Source: Kocuria flava (lineage in GTDB: Bacteria > Actinomycetota > Actinomycetes > Actinomycetales > Micrococcaceae). From it: a stretch of DNA of 64,000 nucleotides. Under the pieces are notes generated by a model. That model did not search any database. It saw only the letters and a list, made by a program, of their open reading frames with translations, and was not told the origin of the DNA. Location: the NCBI RefSeq assembly GCF_001482365.1, contig NZ_CP013254.1:2232001-2296000 (forward strand), written 5' to 3'. Both the position numbers and the translations under genes were made by a program. Shown piece by piece: positions 25,745-34,017 of this stretch (positions are counted from its first letter, which is position 1; every line of letters starts with the position of its first letter).

Positions 25745-26385
25745 CAGTGCGGTGAGCCGTCGATGGCAGATCAGTACGCAGGCCGGTTCCAGGAGTCCGA
25801 GGTGGAGGTCGGCCCGACGCTCCCGCGAGTCCGGAGTCGCTCGCAGGAGAGCAGCCGGGCGAAGCCGCGCTGGACCACCCAGCGGCGCTGGCCCTGCCCG
25901 GAGCCGTGAGCGACTCCGCGGCGGGCGATGCGCGGGGTGATCCCGTGGGCGTGCAGCAGTCGCCGGTCCTCGCCGTGGCCGTAGCCACGGTCGGTCACCA
26001 GTTCCCGGGGTTGTCGCCGGGGCCGACCGCTGAGTCCGCGGATCGGTGGCGTGGAGTCGACCAGGGGCAGCACGTGCGAGCTGTCCACCGCGCACCGGTC
26101 CAGGTCCGGTGCCCCGGCTGCGTGCAGCTCGGCCAACGGCATCTCGTGCGCCGCCGGCCACACTCCAGCCTCCGTCCGGTCCCTCACGTGCCGCCAGCAC
26201 GTCACCCCAAAGACCCTGGACTGATCCCGGGGCAGCCGGTTCCAGCCGAGCCCGGTCTCTGGCACGAACACAATCCCGCCCAGAACGGCCCAGTCGTGGG
26301 CCGGCTTGCGCCCGGGGTGCTGGTAGCGCCGAGGTGATCGTGCTGGCAGCAGGGGTTCGACTCGCTCCCACAACGAGTCCGGCAC
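25745..26385 (-). pseudogene. IS5-family transposase with internal deletion and 3' frameshift
   Basis: From a GTG at 26385 the frame reads 'MPDSLWERVEPLLPARSPRR', 'GGIVFVPETGLGWNRLP', 'VTCWRHVRDRTEAGVW', the usual N-terminus of IS5-type transposases. After the first catalytic Asp ('CAVDSSH') it jumps directly to 'LPLVDSTPPIRGLSGRPRR', so roughly 50 residues around the middle of the DDE core are gone. 'DRGYGHGEDRRLLHAHGITP', 'RIARRG' follows with the expected third-acid region. Near 25830 the frame shifts, and the expected end 'ACVLICHRRLTAL' is found in another frame. It cannot encode an active enzyme. Confidence 0.75.
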
Positions 26386-26493
26386 GAGATCCCCCCATCA
26401 CGCCCACCAGGGTCGCCGGGGACCCCGTCAGCGTTCAACAGCTACGTGGCACTCACTCCGAGATGATCTCCGAGCCTTCCGACCGGGCTGGGC

Positions 26494-26661
26494 GTGACGA
26501 TCACCGAGGAGCTCGTCGAAGCCGCCTGGGAACGCGGGGTGAGGACGGTCGTCACCGCCCTGCGCGCCCCGGACGCCGCGCTGACCGACGGGCTGCACAT
26601 CACGCACACCGGCCGGCTGGTGGAGCCGACCTCGGTCGAGGCGAGCCGCACGACCGGCTGA
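26494..26661 (+). pseudogene. Possible gene fragment (C-terminal remnant)
   Basis: The frame 'VTITEELVEAAWERGVRTVV', 'TALRAPDAALTDGLHITHTG', 'RLVEPTSVEASRTTG' to the TGA at 26659 has protein-like composition, but there is no plausible start or ribosome-binding site and a stop lies just upstream in frame. It follows the broken IS5-type element and may be the tail of a gene cut by it. The family is not recognised. Confidence 0.3.
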
Positions 26662-26818
26662 GGGCCGTCATGAAACGACGGACGGTCACGGTTGCGTCGC
26701 TTCTCCCACCGTTTCGTTGCGAGTGCGAACACCGGGTCGCACGCTGATGGCGTCCGCACAACGCAGGAGGCGGTCGTGAGGACGACAGACCCGCACTACG
26801 GCGCCACGGGAGGCTGAC

Positions 26819-27292
26819 ATGGGTGGACGAGGACGAGCGGTCTGGGGCGGTGCCGCAGCAGGACTTCTGGTCCTGGCCGGCGGGACGCCCGCGCAGGCGG
26901 CGGGGCAGGGAGCGGTCACCGCAGGGAACCAGCCGTACGAGGTGCAGACCTGCTACGACGACATGCTGGGCAACAGGCTGTGCACCACGCTGGAGGGCCG
27001 GGCCCTGCAGGTGGTGCTGCCCAACGGCCGGCAGCTGAACCGGGACCGGGGCACGCACACCTCCGAGGGGTACACCTGGGACGGGTTGTACTACCGCGAG
27101 GCCGGCACCCATCACTCCTTCACGGTCTACGAGCAGTACACCTCGCCGTGGGAGTGGGACGACCAGGTCACCCGGGTGGATGCGACCACCACGCTGAGCT
27201 TCGAGAACGGAGACGTCTGCGTCATCAGCCAGACGTTCGTGCAGGTCGACGGGCAGGCGCGCAACGGCAGCTCCGAGGTCGTGTGCAACTGA
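26819..27292 (+). CDS. Secreted hypothetical protein
   Basis: The 157-residue protein has a Sec signal 'MGGRGRAVWGGAAAGLLVLA' followed by 'GGTPAQA', with cleavage near residue 27. The mature part is rich in Tyr/Trp/Thr with 'YTWDGLYYREAGTHHSFTVY', and four Cys ('QTCYDDMLGNRLC', 'DVCVIS', final 'VVCN') that could form two disulfides. It looks like a small exported beta-sandwich protein. No family was recognised; the ATG follows GGGAGG. Confidence 0.65.
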   Translation: MGGRGRAVWGGAAAGLLVLAGGTPAQAAGQGAVTAGNQPYEVQTCYDDMLGNRLCTTLEGRALQVVLPNGRQLNRDRGTHTSEGYTWDGLYYREAGTHHSFTVYEQYTSPWEWDDQVTRVDATTTLSFENGDVCVISQTFVQVDGQARNGSSEVVCN

Positions 27293-27335
27293 GCGGGCCG
27301 CGGCACCCGGACCGACGGGCGCCGAGACTGGCCGG

Positions 27336-27579
27336 TCAGCCGGCGGCCGGCTGGTGCATCCGCGACTCGACCGCGGCGGCGATGGTGTCCGGGGCCGCCG
27401 CGGACCGGTCGTGGATCCGCGGGCCGGGAGTGTCCTGGTCGTAGCTGCGGTCGAAGACGACGTGCTGCCACATCGGGGTCGTCCGCCCGGTGCTCTTGTC
27501 CTCGTCGTCCACCAGCACGGCCCCGCGCAGCGTGGTGTTGTCGTGGGCGAGCACGAGCTCGTCGTGCCAGTCGTGTAGC
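27336..27579 (-). pseudogene. C-terminal remnant of an NT5C-type 5'-nucleotidase-like protein
   Basis: The minus-strand frame 'LHDWHDELVLAHDNTTLRGA', 'VLVDDEDKSTGRTTPMWQHV', 'VFDRSYDQD' to the TGA at 27336-27338 matches the end of HAD-type 5'(3')-deoxyribonucleotidases, where a 'DK/DN-T-x-x-x-G-D-x-L-x-DD' motif and 'W-x-H-x-x-F-D' follow each other. The N-terminal HAD nucleophile region is absent: upstream lies the IS481 element and beyond it an unrelated gene. The gene was already truncated before the insertion, because the flank across the IS does not restore it. Confidence 0.5.
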
Positions 27580-27585
27580 CCTAGT

Positions 27586-28665
27586 TGTACCCGGTCAGGA
27601 CGTTGGTAGCAGGAGGGTGTTGACGTGAGGAGAGCCTCCGGGTGGGGTGTGGCTTGTCTAAGGCCCACATCCACCACGGAGGCTCCCGTGTCCCACCGTA
27701 ATGCCCGCACCACCGTCCACGGCAGGCTGCTCATCGTCTCCCGGCACCGTTCCGGGATGCCGAAGTCCCACATCGCCAAAGCCATGGGGATCTCGCGCAA
27801 GTGTGTGTCTCACTGGATCGCCCGCTACGACACCGAGGGCGAGACCGGTCTGCAGGACCGGTCCTCCCGCCCGCACACCACCCCGACCCGCACCTGCCCG
27901 AGCACGGAGCAGCGGGTCCTGGCGCTGCGCGCCAGGACCCGGCGGGGCCAGGACTGGATCGCAGGTGAGCTGGGCATCCCGGCACGCACGGTGGGGCGGA
28001 TCCTGGCCCGCCACCAGGTCCCGTACCTGCGGGAGCTGGACCCGCTCACCGGTGCGGTGATCCGGTCCTCGAAGACCACCGCGGTGCGCTACGAACGCGA
28101 GCACCCCGGGGAGCTGGTGCACATGGACGTGAAGAAGCTCGGGCGGATCCCTGATGGTGGCGGCTGGCGTGCCTTGGGGCGTGCGAACGCGGTCAGAGAT
28201 CGACGCCATGGGCCCGGCTTCGACTACGTGCACTCGGTGGTCGACGACCACTCGAGGCTGGCGTACTCGGAGATCCACGCCGATGAGAAGGGCGCCACCT
28301 GCGCGGAGTTCCTGGCCCGGGCGGCCGTCTACTTCGCCGGCCACGGGATCCCGAGGATCGAGCGGGTGATGACCGACAACGCCTTCGCCTACCGTCATTC
28401 CGCGGCCGTGCGGGAGGTGGTCGCGGCCCTGGGTGCCAAGCAGATCTTCATCCGCCCGCACTGCCCGTGGCAGAACGGCAAGGTGGAGCGCCTCAACCGC
28501 ACCCTGGCCACCGAGTGGGCCTACCGGCAGGTCTTCATCAGCAACGACGAACGCACCGCCGCCCTTGCCCCCTGGATCGAGCACTACAACACTGAAAGAC
28601 GCCACAGCGCACTCGGCGGACACCCACCGGTCAGCCGCCTGCGACCAACCTCATGACCGGGTACA
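27586..28665 (+). mobile_element. IS481-family insertion sequence, 1,080 bp, with 6-bp target duplication
   Basis: The left end TGTACCCGGTCAGGACGTTG (from 27586) and the reverse complement of the right end, TGTACCCGGTCATGAGGTTG (ending at 28665), agree at 18 of 20 positions. Both are flanked by CCTAGT (27580-27585 and 28666-28671), a 6-bp direct duplication containing CTAG, the target core favoured by IS481. One full-length transposase gene lies inside. The element is complete and probably recent compared with the decayed elements nearby. Confidence 0.92.
27688..28656 (+). CDS. IS481-family transposase
   Basis: The 322-residue protein starts at the GTG at 27688 after CGGAGG ('MSHRNARTTVHGRLLIVSRH'). 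An N-terminal helix-turn-helix ('KSHIAKAMGISRKCVSHWIARY') is followed by the retroviral-integrase DDE core: Asp in 'HMDVKKLG', 'VVDDHSRLAYSEI', the second Asp in 'RVMTDNAFAY', and Glu in 'PWQNGKVERLNRTL'. The C-terminal 'YNTERRHSALGGHPPVSRL' is the family's hallmark. All catalytic residues are present, so it may be active. Confidence 0.93.
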   Translation: MSHRNARTTVHGRLLIVSRHRSGMPKSHIAKAMGISRKCVSHWIARYDTEGETGLQDRSSRPHTTPTRTCPSTEQRVLALRARTRRGQDWIAGELGIPARTVGRILARHQVPYLRELDPLTGAVIRSSKTTAVRYEREHPGELVHMDVKKLGRIPDGGGWRALGRANAVRDRRHGPGFDYVHSVVDDHSRLAYSEIHADEKGATCAEFLARAAVYFAGHGIPRIERVMTDNAFAYRHSAAVREVVAALGAKQIFIRPHCPWQNGKVERLNRTLATEWAYRQVFISNDERTAALAPWIEHYNTERRHSALGGHPPVSRLRPTS

Positions 28666-28666
28666 C

Positions 28667-29002
28667 CTAGTGCCCGGCCACCCGGTGCACCTTCGCGGAG
28701 TGGGCCATCGTGTCGGCGAGCATGGCGGTGGAGGCGAAGAGGACGTCCCCGACCGCGGCATGCAGCTGCTGCACCGCCTCCATGCACCCGTCCTCGGGGC
28801 CCGGCAGGCGGGAGAGGTCCGGGTGCTTCGTCGCCGCGGCCACCAGCTCGTCGCGCACCGGGTCCCCGGTCATCTCCCGGGCGGCGTGCTCCGGGGCCAG
28901 CGGGCTGGCCAGACCGGCCTCGGAGGGCGAGCGACCGGTGAGCGCGAGAGCGGTCAGCGTCGCGGCGGCGACACGGCGAACGGGGCGGATGGAACTCTGC
29001 AC
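28667..29002 (-). CDS. Small exported hypothetical protein
   Basis: The 111-residue form starts at the GTG at 29000-29002 (preceded by AGAAGG), giving a basic N-terminus and hydrophobic segment 'RRVAAATLTALALTG', a likely Sec signal. An in-frame ATG at 29092 would add 30 residues and bury the signal, though it has a fair AAGGAG. The mature part is helical ('DPVRDELVAAATKHPDLSRL', 'EAVQQLHAAVGDVLFASTAM'). The TAG stop is inside the 6-bp target duplication, so the IS481 element sits exactly at its 3' end without changing the protein. Function unknown. Confidence 0.5.
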   Translation of the reverse strand: MQSSIRPVRRVAAATLTALALTGRSPSEAGLASPLAPEHAAREMTGDPVRDELVAAATKHPDLSRLPGPEDGCMEAVQQLHAAVGDVLFASTAMLADTMAHSAKVHRVAGH

Positions 29003-29186
29003 AGCGCCTTCTGTTGCGGGGTCGCGGACGGGCGCGGTGACGGTGGCGCACGCGCCTCCGGTCAGGACGGCGTACTCGGTGCTTGCCTTCATGGCGGGGC
29101 TCCTTCTCGGAGGAGCTGGGCTCGGCGTGCTCGCCGGGCGGGTGCACCTCATGCGTGCGGAGTCGCACCCTCATCGTTCACCCGGT

Positions 29187-29690
29187 TCAGAGGGCGGTGA
29201 GGAGCACGGTGGTGGCCGGCGCCGGCATCATCAGCGCGGTGGCCCCGTCCAGGACCTGCCAGGTGATCGGGCGGGTGGAGGCCGGCCGCAGCACCCCGAT
29301 GCCGAATCCCGCTGCCAGGAACCACACCGCGCTGGCGGTGATCGCCCCGGCGCCGAACCACCACTTGTTCCCCGGCCCGCAGGAAGTGGCGGCGGCGCCG
29401 AGCACCAGCCCGGTCTCCAGGAGCACGTGGGCGTTCAGCCAGGTGATCGCGGTGATCGCCAGGGCGGTAGGGACCCAGAGGTGGGTGGTGAGGATCTGGC
29501 TCATCCCGGTGATCCCGGAGCTGATCAGCAGCGCGTCGGAGACGATGCAGATGCCGACGACGAGTCCGACGTGACGGTGGGCCGGGCCCTGGCGGATGAG
29601 GAAGGTGTGCTGCGCTCCCAGGGAGGTCAGCAGCGCGAGGTTCGCCCCGAAGCCGAGCAGCGCCACGGCGGTGACGGTGGTGGCAGGCAT
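29187..29690 (-). pseudogene. LysE/ArgO-type amino-acid exporter with internal deletion
   Basis: The 167-residue frame starts like LysE family proteins ('LGFGANLALLTSLGAQHTFL', 'IRQG', 'GICIVSDALLISSG') and ends like them ('AITAITWLNAHVLLETGLVL', 'WWFGAGAITASAVWF', 'WQVLDGATALMM'). Between 'ILTTHLWVP' and 'TALAITAITWLN' the third helix and the cytoplasmic loop of about 40-50 residues are missing in frame. Normal exporters have about 200-210 residues and six helices. It is probably inactive. Confidence 0.65.
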
Positions 29691-29774
29691 GGCGGGGATC
29701 TTCCGCAGGCGCGCAGGACGCAGCGACGACCGAGAGGGGAGCCGTCACCTGTCCCGCTGGCCGGCTGCCGCCGA

Positions 29775-30213
29775 GAGCGGCCGGGTCGGCAAGCGGAAGC
29801 GGACCCTGTACTCGGTCACCACCGCGGGCCGGGCTCAGCCGGGCCGGTGGCTGACCGAGCCGGGTGGGGCGCCGGTGCTGGAGTTCGAGGCGCTGCTGAA
29901 GGTCTTCTTCGCCGAGCACGGCACGAAGGCCGACCTGCTGGCCACTCTCGCCGCCGTGCAGGACTGGGCCGCTCAGCAGCTGGCGGAGGACGTACGGACC
30001 GCGGACCGCTGCCTCACCGGCGACGGCCAGTTCCCCGAACGGAGCGCCCATCTGGTGCTGGCGGGGAGGATCCTGTCCGACTTCGCCGACATGACGGGGC
30101 GGTGGGCTCGATGGGCGGCCGAGGAGGCGGGGCAGTGGCCGCAGGACCTCGGGGAGGCCACTCCGAACCAGGAGGCCCTGACCGAGATCGCTCGGCGCAC
30201 GCCGGACCGGTGA
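29775..30213 (+). pseudogene. PadR-family regulator lacking its DNA-binding domain
   Basis: The coding-like part begins at 'ESGRVGKRKRTLYSVTTAGR', which is the wing end of the PadR winged helix, and continues with the C-terminal Vir-type domain ('EFEALLKVFFAEHGTKADLL', 'LTGDGQFPERSAHLVLAGRI', 'DFADMTGRWARWAAEE'). The recognition helix and everything before it are absent; the open frame upstream to 29596 is only antisense to the LysE gene. It is a 5' deletion remnant, joined next to the damaged exporter. Confidence 0.65.
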
Positions 30214-30341
30214 TCGGACTACCGCAACGTCTGGGGCGGACTGTCCGTCAGCGGCGGCCCGGATCATCACCGGGTGGGCGTTCAACGGCGCAGGCTCGAG
30301 GACGCGGTGGGTGACGGTCCAGGACCTGCGTTCGATGCGCC

Positions 30342-30737
30342 TCAGCCGGCGGCGGGGAACCGTCGGACCATGGCCACGCTGCTGCCGGGGACGATGCCGT
30401 ACAGGAACGCCCCGACCGTCTCGAAGCCGTGCTCCCGGACAGCCCGGGCGATCTCGACCTGGCCCTCGTCGGCGCCGGTGAAGCCGGTGACGGTGCCCGC
30501 GGCGAAGATCGGCCCGGAGCCCGTCTCGGACTCCACGACCTTCCACCGGGTCGGGCCGGTGAACCCGGGCCCGGCGTCCTCGCCCCACTCCACCACCAGC
30601 GCGTAGAGCGTGTCGGTGCCCTCCTCCAGCTCCTCGATCGCGCGCCGCACGCTGCTGCGCAGCACATGGATGTCCCCGCCGCACTCCTGCTCCAGGTGCT
30701 CGCGCAGGAAGGCCAGCAGGGCGTCGTGGTCAGGCAT
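30342..30737 (-). CDS. Hypothetical protein
   Basis: The 131-residue acidic protein starts at 'MPDHDALLAFLREHLEQECG', with GGAGGAG upstream. It contains 'DTLYALVVEWGEDAGPGFTG' and ends 'SSVAMVRRFPAAG'. It has no signal or membrane helix. It looks like a small cytosolic alpha/beta protein; no family recognised. Confidence 0.6.
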   Translation of the reverse strand: MPDHDALLAFLREHLEQECGGDIHVLRSSVRRAIEELEEGTDTLYALVVEWGEDAGPGFTGPTRWKVVESETGSGPIFAAGTVTGFTGADEGQVEIARAVREHGFETVGAFLYGIVPGSSVAMVRRFPAAG

Positions 30738-30824
30738 GGGCTCCTCCTTCGGCTCCACCACGGGGTCTATGGCACCAGATGGTAGATCAGCTCCGCACCG
30801 ACCAGCAGGCCCAACCGGAGAGGC

Positions 30825-31250
30825 TCAGCCGGTGGGGGCGCGGTAGCGCAGCCGCCACAGCGGGAGCCCAGCGACGACCCCCTGCCCGGCCAGGACGCTG
30901 AAGCCGTGGAGCCCGTCGGTGACCTCGATCCCGGCCACGGCCTCCTCTCGCCGGCCCGACACCGGACGGAGGTCCGGGTCGGCGCGGGAGAGGTCCGGCA
31001 GGCAGGCGCCGAGGTCGTCGAGGATCTCGGCCCACACCCGGTGCGCGTCCGGGGCCTCGGGGTAGGTCTGCGGGTCCGACCCGGCCGGCGGTGCGGGACG
31101 GCCGGCCGAGAGCAGCTGCGGGATGCGGTCCCGGTCGGCGTCACAGGGGATCGTCACCGTGGCCCCGGAAGTGCACCGGACCGCGGCCGTGTCCGGAGCG
31201 ACGACCGCGGTGCGGGGGACGACCGGGCCGCTCCACCACGGCCGGCTCAT
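30825..31250 (-). CDS. Hypothetical protein
   Basis: The 141-residue protein begins 'MSRPWWSGPVVPRTAVVAPD' and ends 'LPLWRLRYRAPTG'. It is soluble, with one 'TSGATVTIPCDADRDRIPQL' segment. The ribosome-binding site is weak. No family recognised; it lies 87 bp upstream of the other minus-strand hypothetical gene and could share its transcript. Confidence 0.5.
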   Translation of the reverse strand: MSRPWWSGPVVPRTAVVAPDTAAVRCTSGATVTIPCDADRDRIPQLLSAGRPAPPAGSDPQTYPEAPDAHRVWAEILDDLGACLPDLSRADPDLRPVSGRREEAVAGIEVTDGLHGFSVLAGQGVVAGLPLWRLRYRAPTG

Positions 31251-31493
31251 GGCGGACGCTCCCGGCGACGGGACGGGTGTTCATGGGCAGCTCGGATGTG
31301 CAGGGCGTTTCGCACGACGTCCGGGCACGTGCCCGGAAACCCCCCGACAGTGCGTCGTCGTCACTCCGACAGAGCGCCTGTCCGACGTGTTCGTGCGGAC
31401 GCCGACGCCGGCGATCGAGGGGCCCGCCGCAGTTGCGACGGACGCGCACACCCGGCCCGGAGCCGTGCGATCCCCGCGGTCGCCGAGCCGGCC
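31251..31493. other. Spacer without recognised feature
   Basis: These 243 bp separate two minus-strand genes. Frames through it are low-quality Arg/Pro-rich shadows. No hairpin with a tract of T was seen. Confidence 0.3.
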
Positions 31494-32720
31494 TCAGCGG
31501 CGGTGGAACCAGCCGCGGTGCCGGCTCTCCGGTGCGGCCCGGTGCGTGCCGTCGCCGTGGTGCCGGCCGCCGGGATAGAGGGTCCGCGCCTCGGCCAGCT
31601 TCTCCTCCCGCAGCGCTGCCGCGGTCGCCGGGAACGACGCCGCGGCGGTCGGGGTGGCGAGTCGGGCGTCGCCCGCGGCGGTGACCGACCACCCGGTGCC
31701 GGCCTCCAGCAGCGACCGGTGCTTGGTCCGGTAGTAGTCGTCGCTGACCTCCAGGGCGGTGCCGGCGGCCCCGCAGGCGGCGGCGAGCAGGTGGAAGTGG
31801 AACCGGGTCGTCAGCCACGTCTGGCCCGGGCGTGCCGGGAACCCCTCGAGCCACACCTGGGTGAACGGCACGAAGTGCTCTGCGGGGATCAGATCGGCCA
31901 GCTGCTCGAAGCCCGTCCGGTCCGCCCCGGGGATGGCCTCCAGGTAGCGCACCGTCCGCCCGGCCAGGGGGCCCTCCAGGGCGGCGCGCACCGCGGCGAC
32001 CGCGGCCTCCGCCGCTCCGGGGGAGGAGGTGTCGGACTGCAGGCACACCCACACGTCCCCGTCCGGCTCCCCGTCCTGCACCGGGTCTCCGGTGAAGCCG
32101 GGGACGGCCTCCAGCCCCAGGAAGGCGTCGTCGGGGCCGTGGGCCACCCCGGCCAGCTCGGCGCTGGGGGCGTCGCGGACGGTCGCGTGGTCGAAGACCG
32201 CCAGCGCCTCGCGCACCGCGGTCGCGTCGGCGGCGGGGTACAGGCCCAGGCCGGTGGCGTACAGTCTGGCCCCGGTGAGCTCCTTGAGCCGGCACGCCGC
32301 ACGCAGCAGCCCGGCGTGGTGGGGCCAGATCGCGTTGAGGTAGCCGCCGCCGAGCAGGTGCACGGAGTCCGCCCGGCGCAGGGCCAGCAGCCCGAGGTCG
32401 TAGCGCGGGGAGCCGAGGTCGGTGATCAGCCGGTCGATGTGGGCGCCGGCGGCCACCGGGTCCATGGCGGCCGTGTCGACGACCAGTCGCCACAGCGTGT
32501 CGGTGAACCGCACCCGCGGGTGCAGCGAGCCGACGAGGTGGGCGGCCTGGCCGGGGTTGGTGCAGTCCAGCCACACCTCGGCCTCGGGGTGGACGGCGGC
32601 CAGGTGGCGCAGCCAGGCGGCGGCGATGAACTCGTCCCCGAAGTTCGGGTGCCCGGTCGGGGCGACGAGGTAGAGGACCGGGGCGGGCGGGGGCTGCTCG
32701 TGGTGGGATGTGCGCGGCAT
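31494..32720 (-). CDS. Polysaccharide pyruvyl transferase family protein
   Basis: The 408-residue protein starts 'MPRTSHHEQPPPAPVLYLVA' followed by 'PTGHPNFGDEFIAAAWLRHL', the family's N-terminal glycine-rich signature. 'VHLLGGGYLNAIWPHHAGLL' and the C-terminal 'TTRFHFHLLAAACGAAGTAL', where the family Arg-x-His lies, support the assignment. It would transfer pyruvate (ketal) to a glycan sugar or act as a related GT-B-like enzyme. It stands alone, away from the surface-glycan operon at the left, and is unlike the pyruvyltransferase at base 1 in the C-terminal motif. The tail is His/Arg-rich. Confidence 0.8.
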   Translation of the reverse strand: MPRTSHHEQPPPAPVLYLVAPTGHPNFGDEFIAAAWLRHLAAVHPEAEVWLDCTNPGQAAHLVGSLHPRVRFTDTLWRLVVDTAAMDPVAAGAHIDRLITDLGSPRYDLGLLALRRADSVHLLGGGYLNAIWPHHAGLLRAACRLKELTGARLYATGLGLYPAADATAVREALAVFDHATVRDAPSAELAGVAHGPDDAFLGLEAVPGFTGDPVQDGEPDGDVWVCLQSDTSSPGAAEAAVAAVRAALEGPLAGRTVRYLEAIPGADRTGFEQLADLIPAEHFVPFTQVWLEGFPARPGQTWLTTRFHFHLLAAACGAAGTALEVSDDYYRTKHRSLLEAGTGWSVTAAGDARLATPTAAASFPATAAALREEKLAEARTLYPGGRHHGDGTHRAAPESRHRGWFHRR

Positions 32721-32998
32721 CGGCCCAGGCTATCGGCCGTGCGGGACCGGCGGAGCCCGGAGGTCGTGGACGCCCTGGATCCCACGCCGGAGGCCGTGGC
32801 GCAGCCGGTCGGCGTGCGGACGGCCAGGGACGGGAGAACGAGGAGGCGGCAGACAACAGGACCCAGGGGCAGGTGCGACGGCGGGCGACGCGGCGCCGTG
32901 CCGGCCCGTCGGCGCAATCGCGTGCTCCCGATCGTGCCTGTGTACGGTGGCGAACAGGGGCCGCGCCCCCCAGCGGCCCGGGACGAGAGGAACCCAGG
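32721..32998. other. Spacer without recognised feature
   Basis: These 278 bp lie between divergent genes (the pyruvyltransferase and a small secreted protein). They must hold both promoters; TGTACGGTGG near 32941 is the only AT-containing patch and is not a convincing -10. Confidence 0.3.
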
Positions 32999-33229
32999 AT
33001 GTCCCCCCGCACCCTGATCACCCGCGGCCTGGCCGCCACCGCTCTGGCCACCACCATGGCGATCACCGGGATCGCCCCGGCCTCGGCCTACAGCGCCACC
33101 GTGTACTACTTCGCCACGAAAGCCCGTTGCGAGGCGAAGCAGCCGGCCTACAAGTCCGGCTGGACCAGCGTCTCCACGTGCCAGCCCAACGGCGGCGGAT
33201 GGTCGTTCCGGGTCGTGCACTACAGCTGA
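32999..33229 (+). CDS. Small secreted protein
   Basis: The 76-residue protein has a Sec signal peptide 'LITRGLAATALATTMAITGI' ending 'APASA', with cleavage before 'YSATVYYF' at about residue 31. The mature peptide of ~46 residues has two Cys (in 'TKARCEAKQ' and 'VSTCQPNG'), likely one disulfide, and many aromatic residues. The ATG follows GAGAGGAA. Similar tiny exported Cys2 proteins are common in actinobacteria; function unknown. Confidence 0.7.
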   Translation: MSPRTLITRGLAATALATTMAITGIAPASAYSATVYYFATKARCEAKQPAYKSGWTSVSTCQPNGGGWSFRVVHYS

Positions 33230-33344
33230 TGTCCGCTCGGGAGACGGTGCGCAGCTGGTCCAGTCGGTGGTGCAGCGCGGGGAGAGGTCTTCCTGCTGGC
33301 TGCGCCACGGCACCGGCGCCGCACGAGCAGAGAGGGGATCGCCG

Positions 33345-33950
33345 ATGAGCACACCCCGCGTTCCCCCGCGCCCGAGGCCGGCCGCCCGGCTGAGCCGGAC
33401 GGGGGAAACGCTGCTGACCCACGCCCGCCGCGCCTGGCCGGGGATCCGCCGGGAGGTGCTGCCGGCGCTGCTGGTCTTCTGGGTCAACCTCGTCGCCTGC
33501 GGCCTGGCGTTCGCCGCCCTGGAGTCCGACGACGACTGGTTCCGCGGCCTGTACTGGTCGGTGGTCACCGGCTCCACCACCGGCTACGGCGACGTCCTGC
33601 CGCAGAGCACGGCCGCGACCGTGCTGACCATCTACGCGATCGCCTCCTCCTGGTTGCTGAACCTCGTCGTGGCGACGCTGCTGATCAAGAACGTCATCCC
33701 CGAACCCCACCTGTTCACCGACGCGGAGCAGCGCCACGGCCAGGCCCACGACGCCGTGCAGACCGCCCACGCCCGCTACCAGACCGCCATGCTCGAGGAG
33801 CTCTGCCGGCACCGGACGGACGCCGATCCGCACACGGACCCGGCCTACCGGCAGCTGCGGGACGCCGAGGAGCGGCTGCACGACGCCGAGGCGGCCCTGC
33901 GGGACGAGCAGCACGAGCGCGGTGAGGCCCGGGCGCCCGGCGCACCCTGA
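33345..33950 (+). CDS. Two-helix potassium channel (ion channel family)
   Basis: The 201-residue protein has the selectivity filter 'TGSTTGYGD' at residues 75-83, between two hydrophobic helices ('ALLVFWVNLVACGLAFAALE' and 'TVLTIYAIASSWLLNLVVAT'). This is the KcsA-like core without a voltage sensor. An N-terminal basic stretch precedes it and a charged, probably coiled-coil C-terminal tail ('YRQLRDAEERLHDAEAALRD') follows and may mediate tetramer assembly. There is no RCK domain. The ATG follows AGAGGGG. Confidence 0.85.
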   Translation: MSTPRVPPRPRPAARLSRTGETLLTHARRAWPGIRREVLPALLVFWVNLVACGLAFAALESDDDWFRGLYWSVVTGSTTGYGDVLPQSTAATVLTIYAIASSWLLNLVVATLLIKNVIPEPHLFTDAEQRHGQAHDAVQTAHARYQTAMLEELCRHRTDADPHTDPAYRQLRDAEERLHDAEAALRDEQHERGEARAPGAP

Positions 33951-34017
33951 CGGCCCGGAGGCGTCCCCTCCGGCGCGACGTCCGCCTGCGCCGTTGCGTG
34001 CAGGAAGGGCTGCCGCA

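Noticed and set aside
26386..26480. Search for a terminal inverted repeat of the IS5-type remnant
   Set aside because: No sequence here matches any stretch on the other side (25263-25760) well enough to call an IS end.
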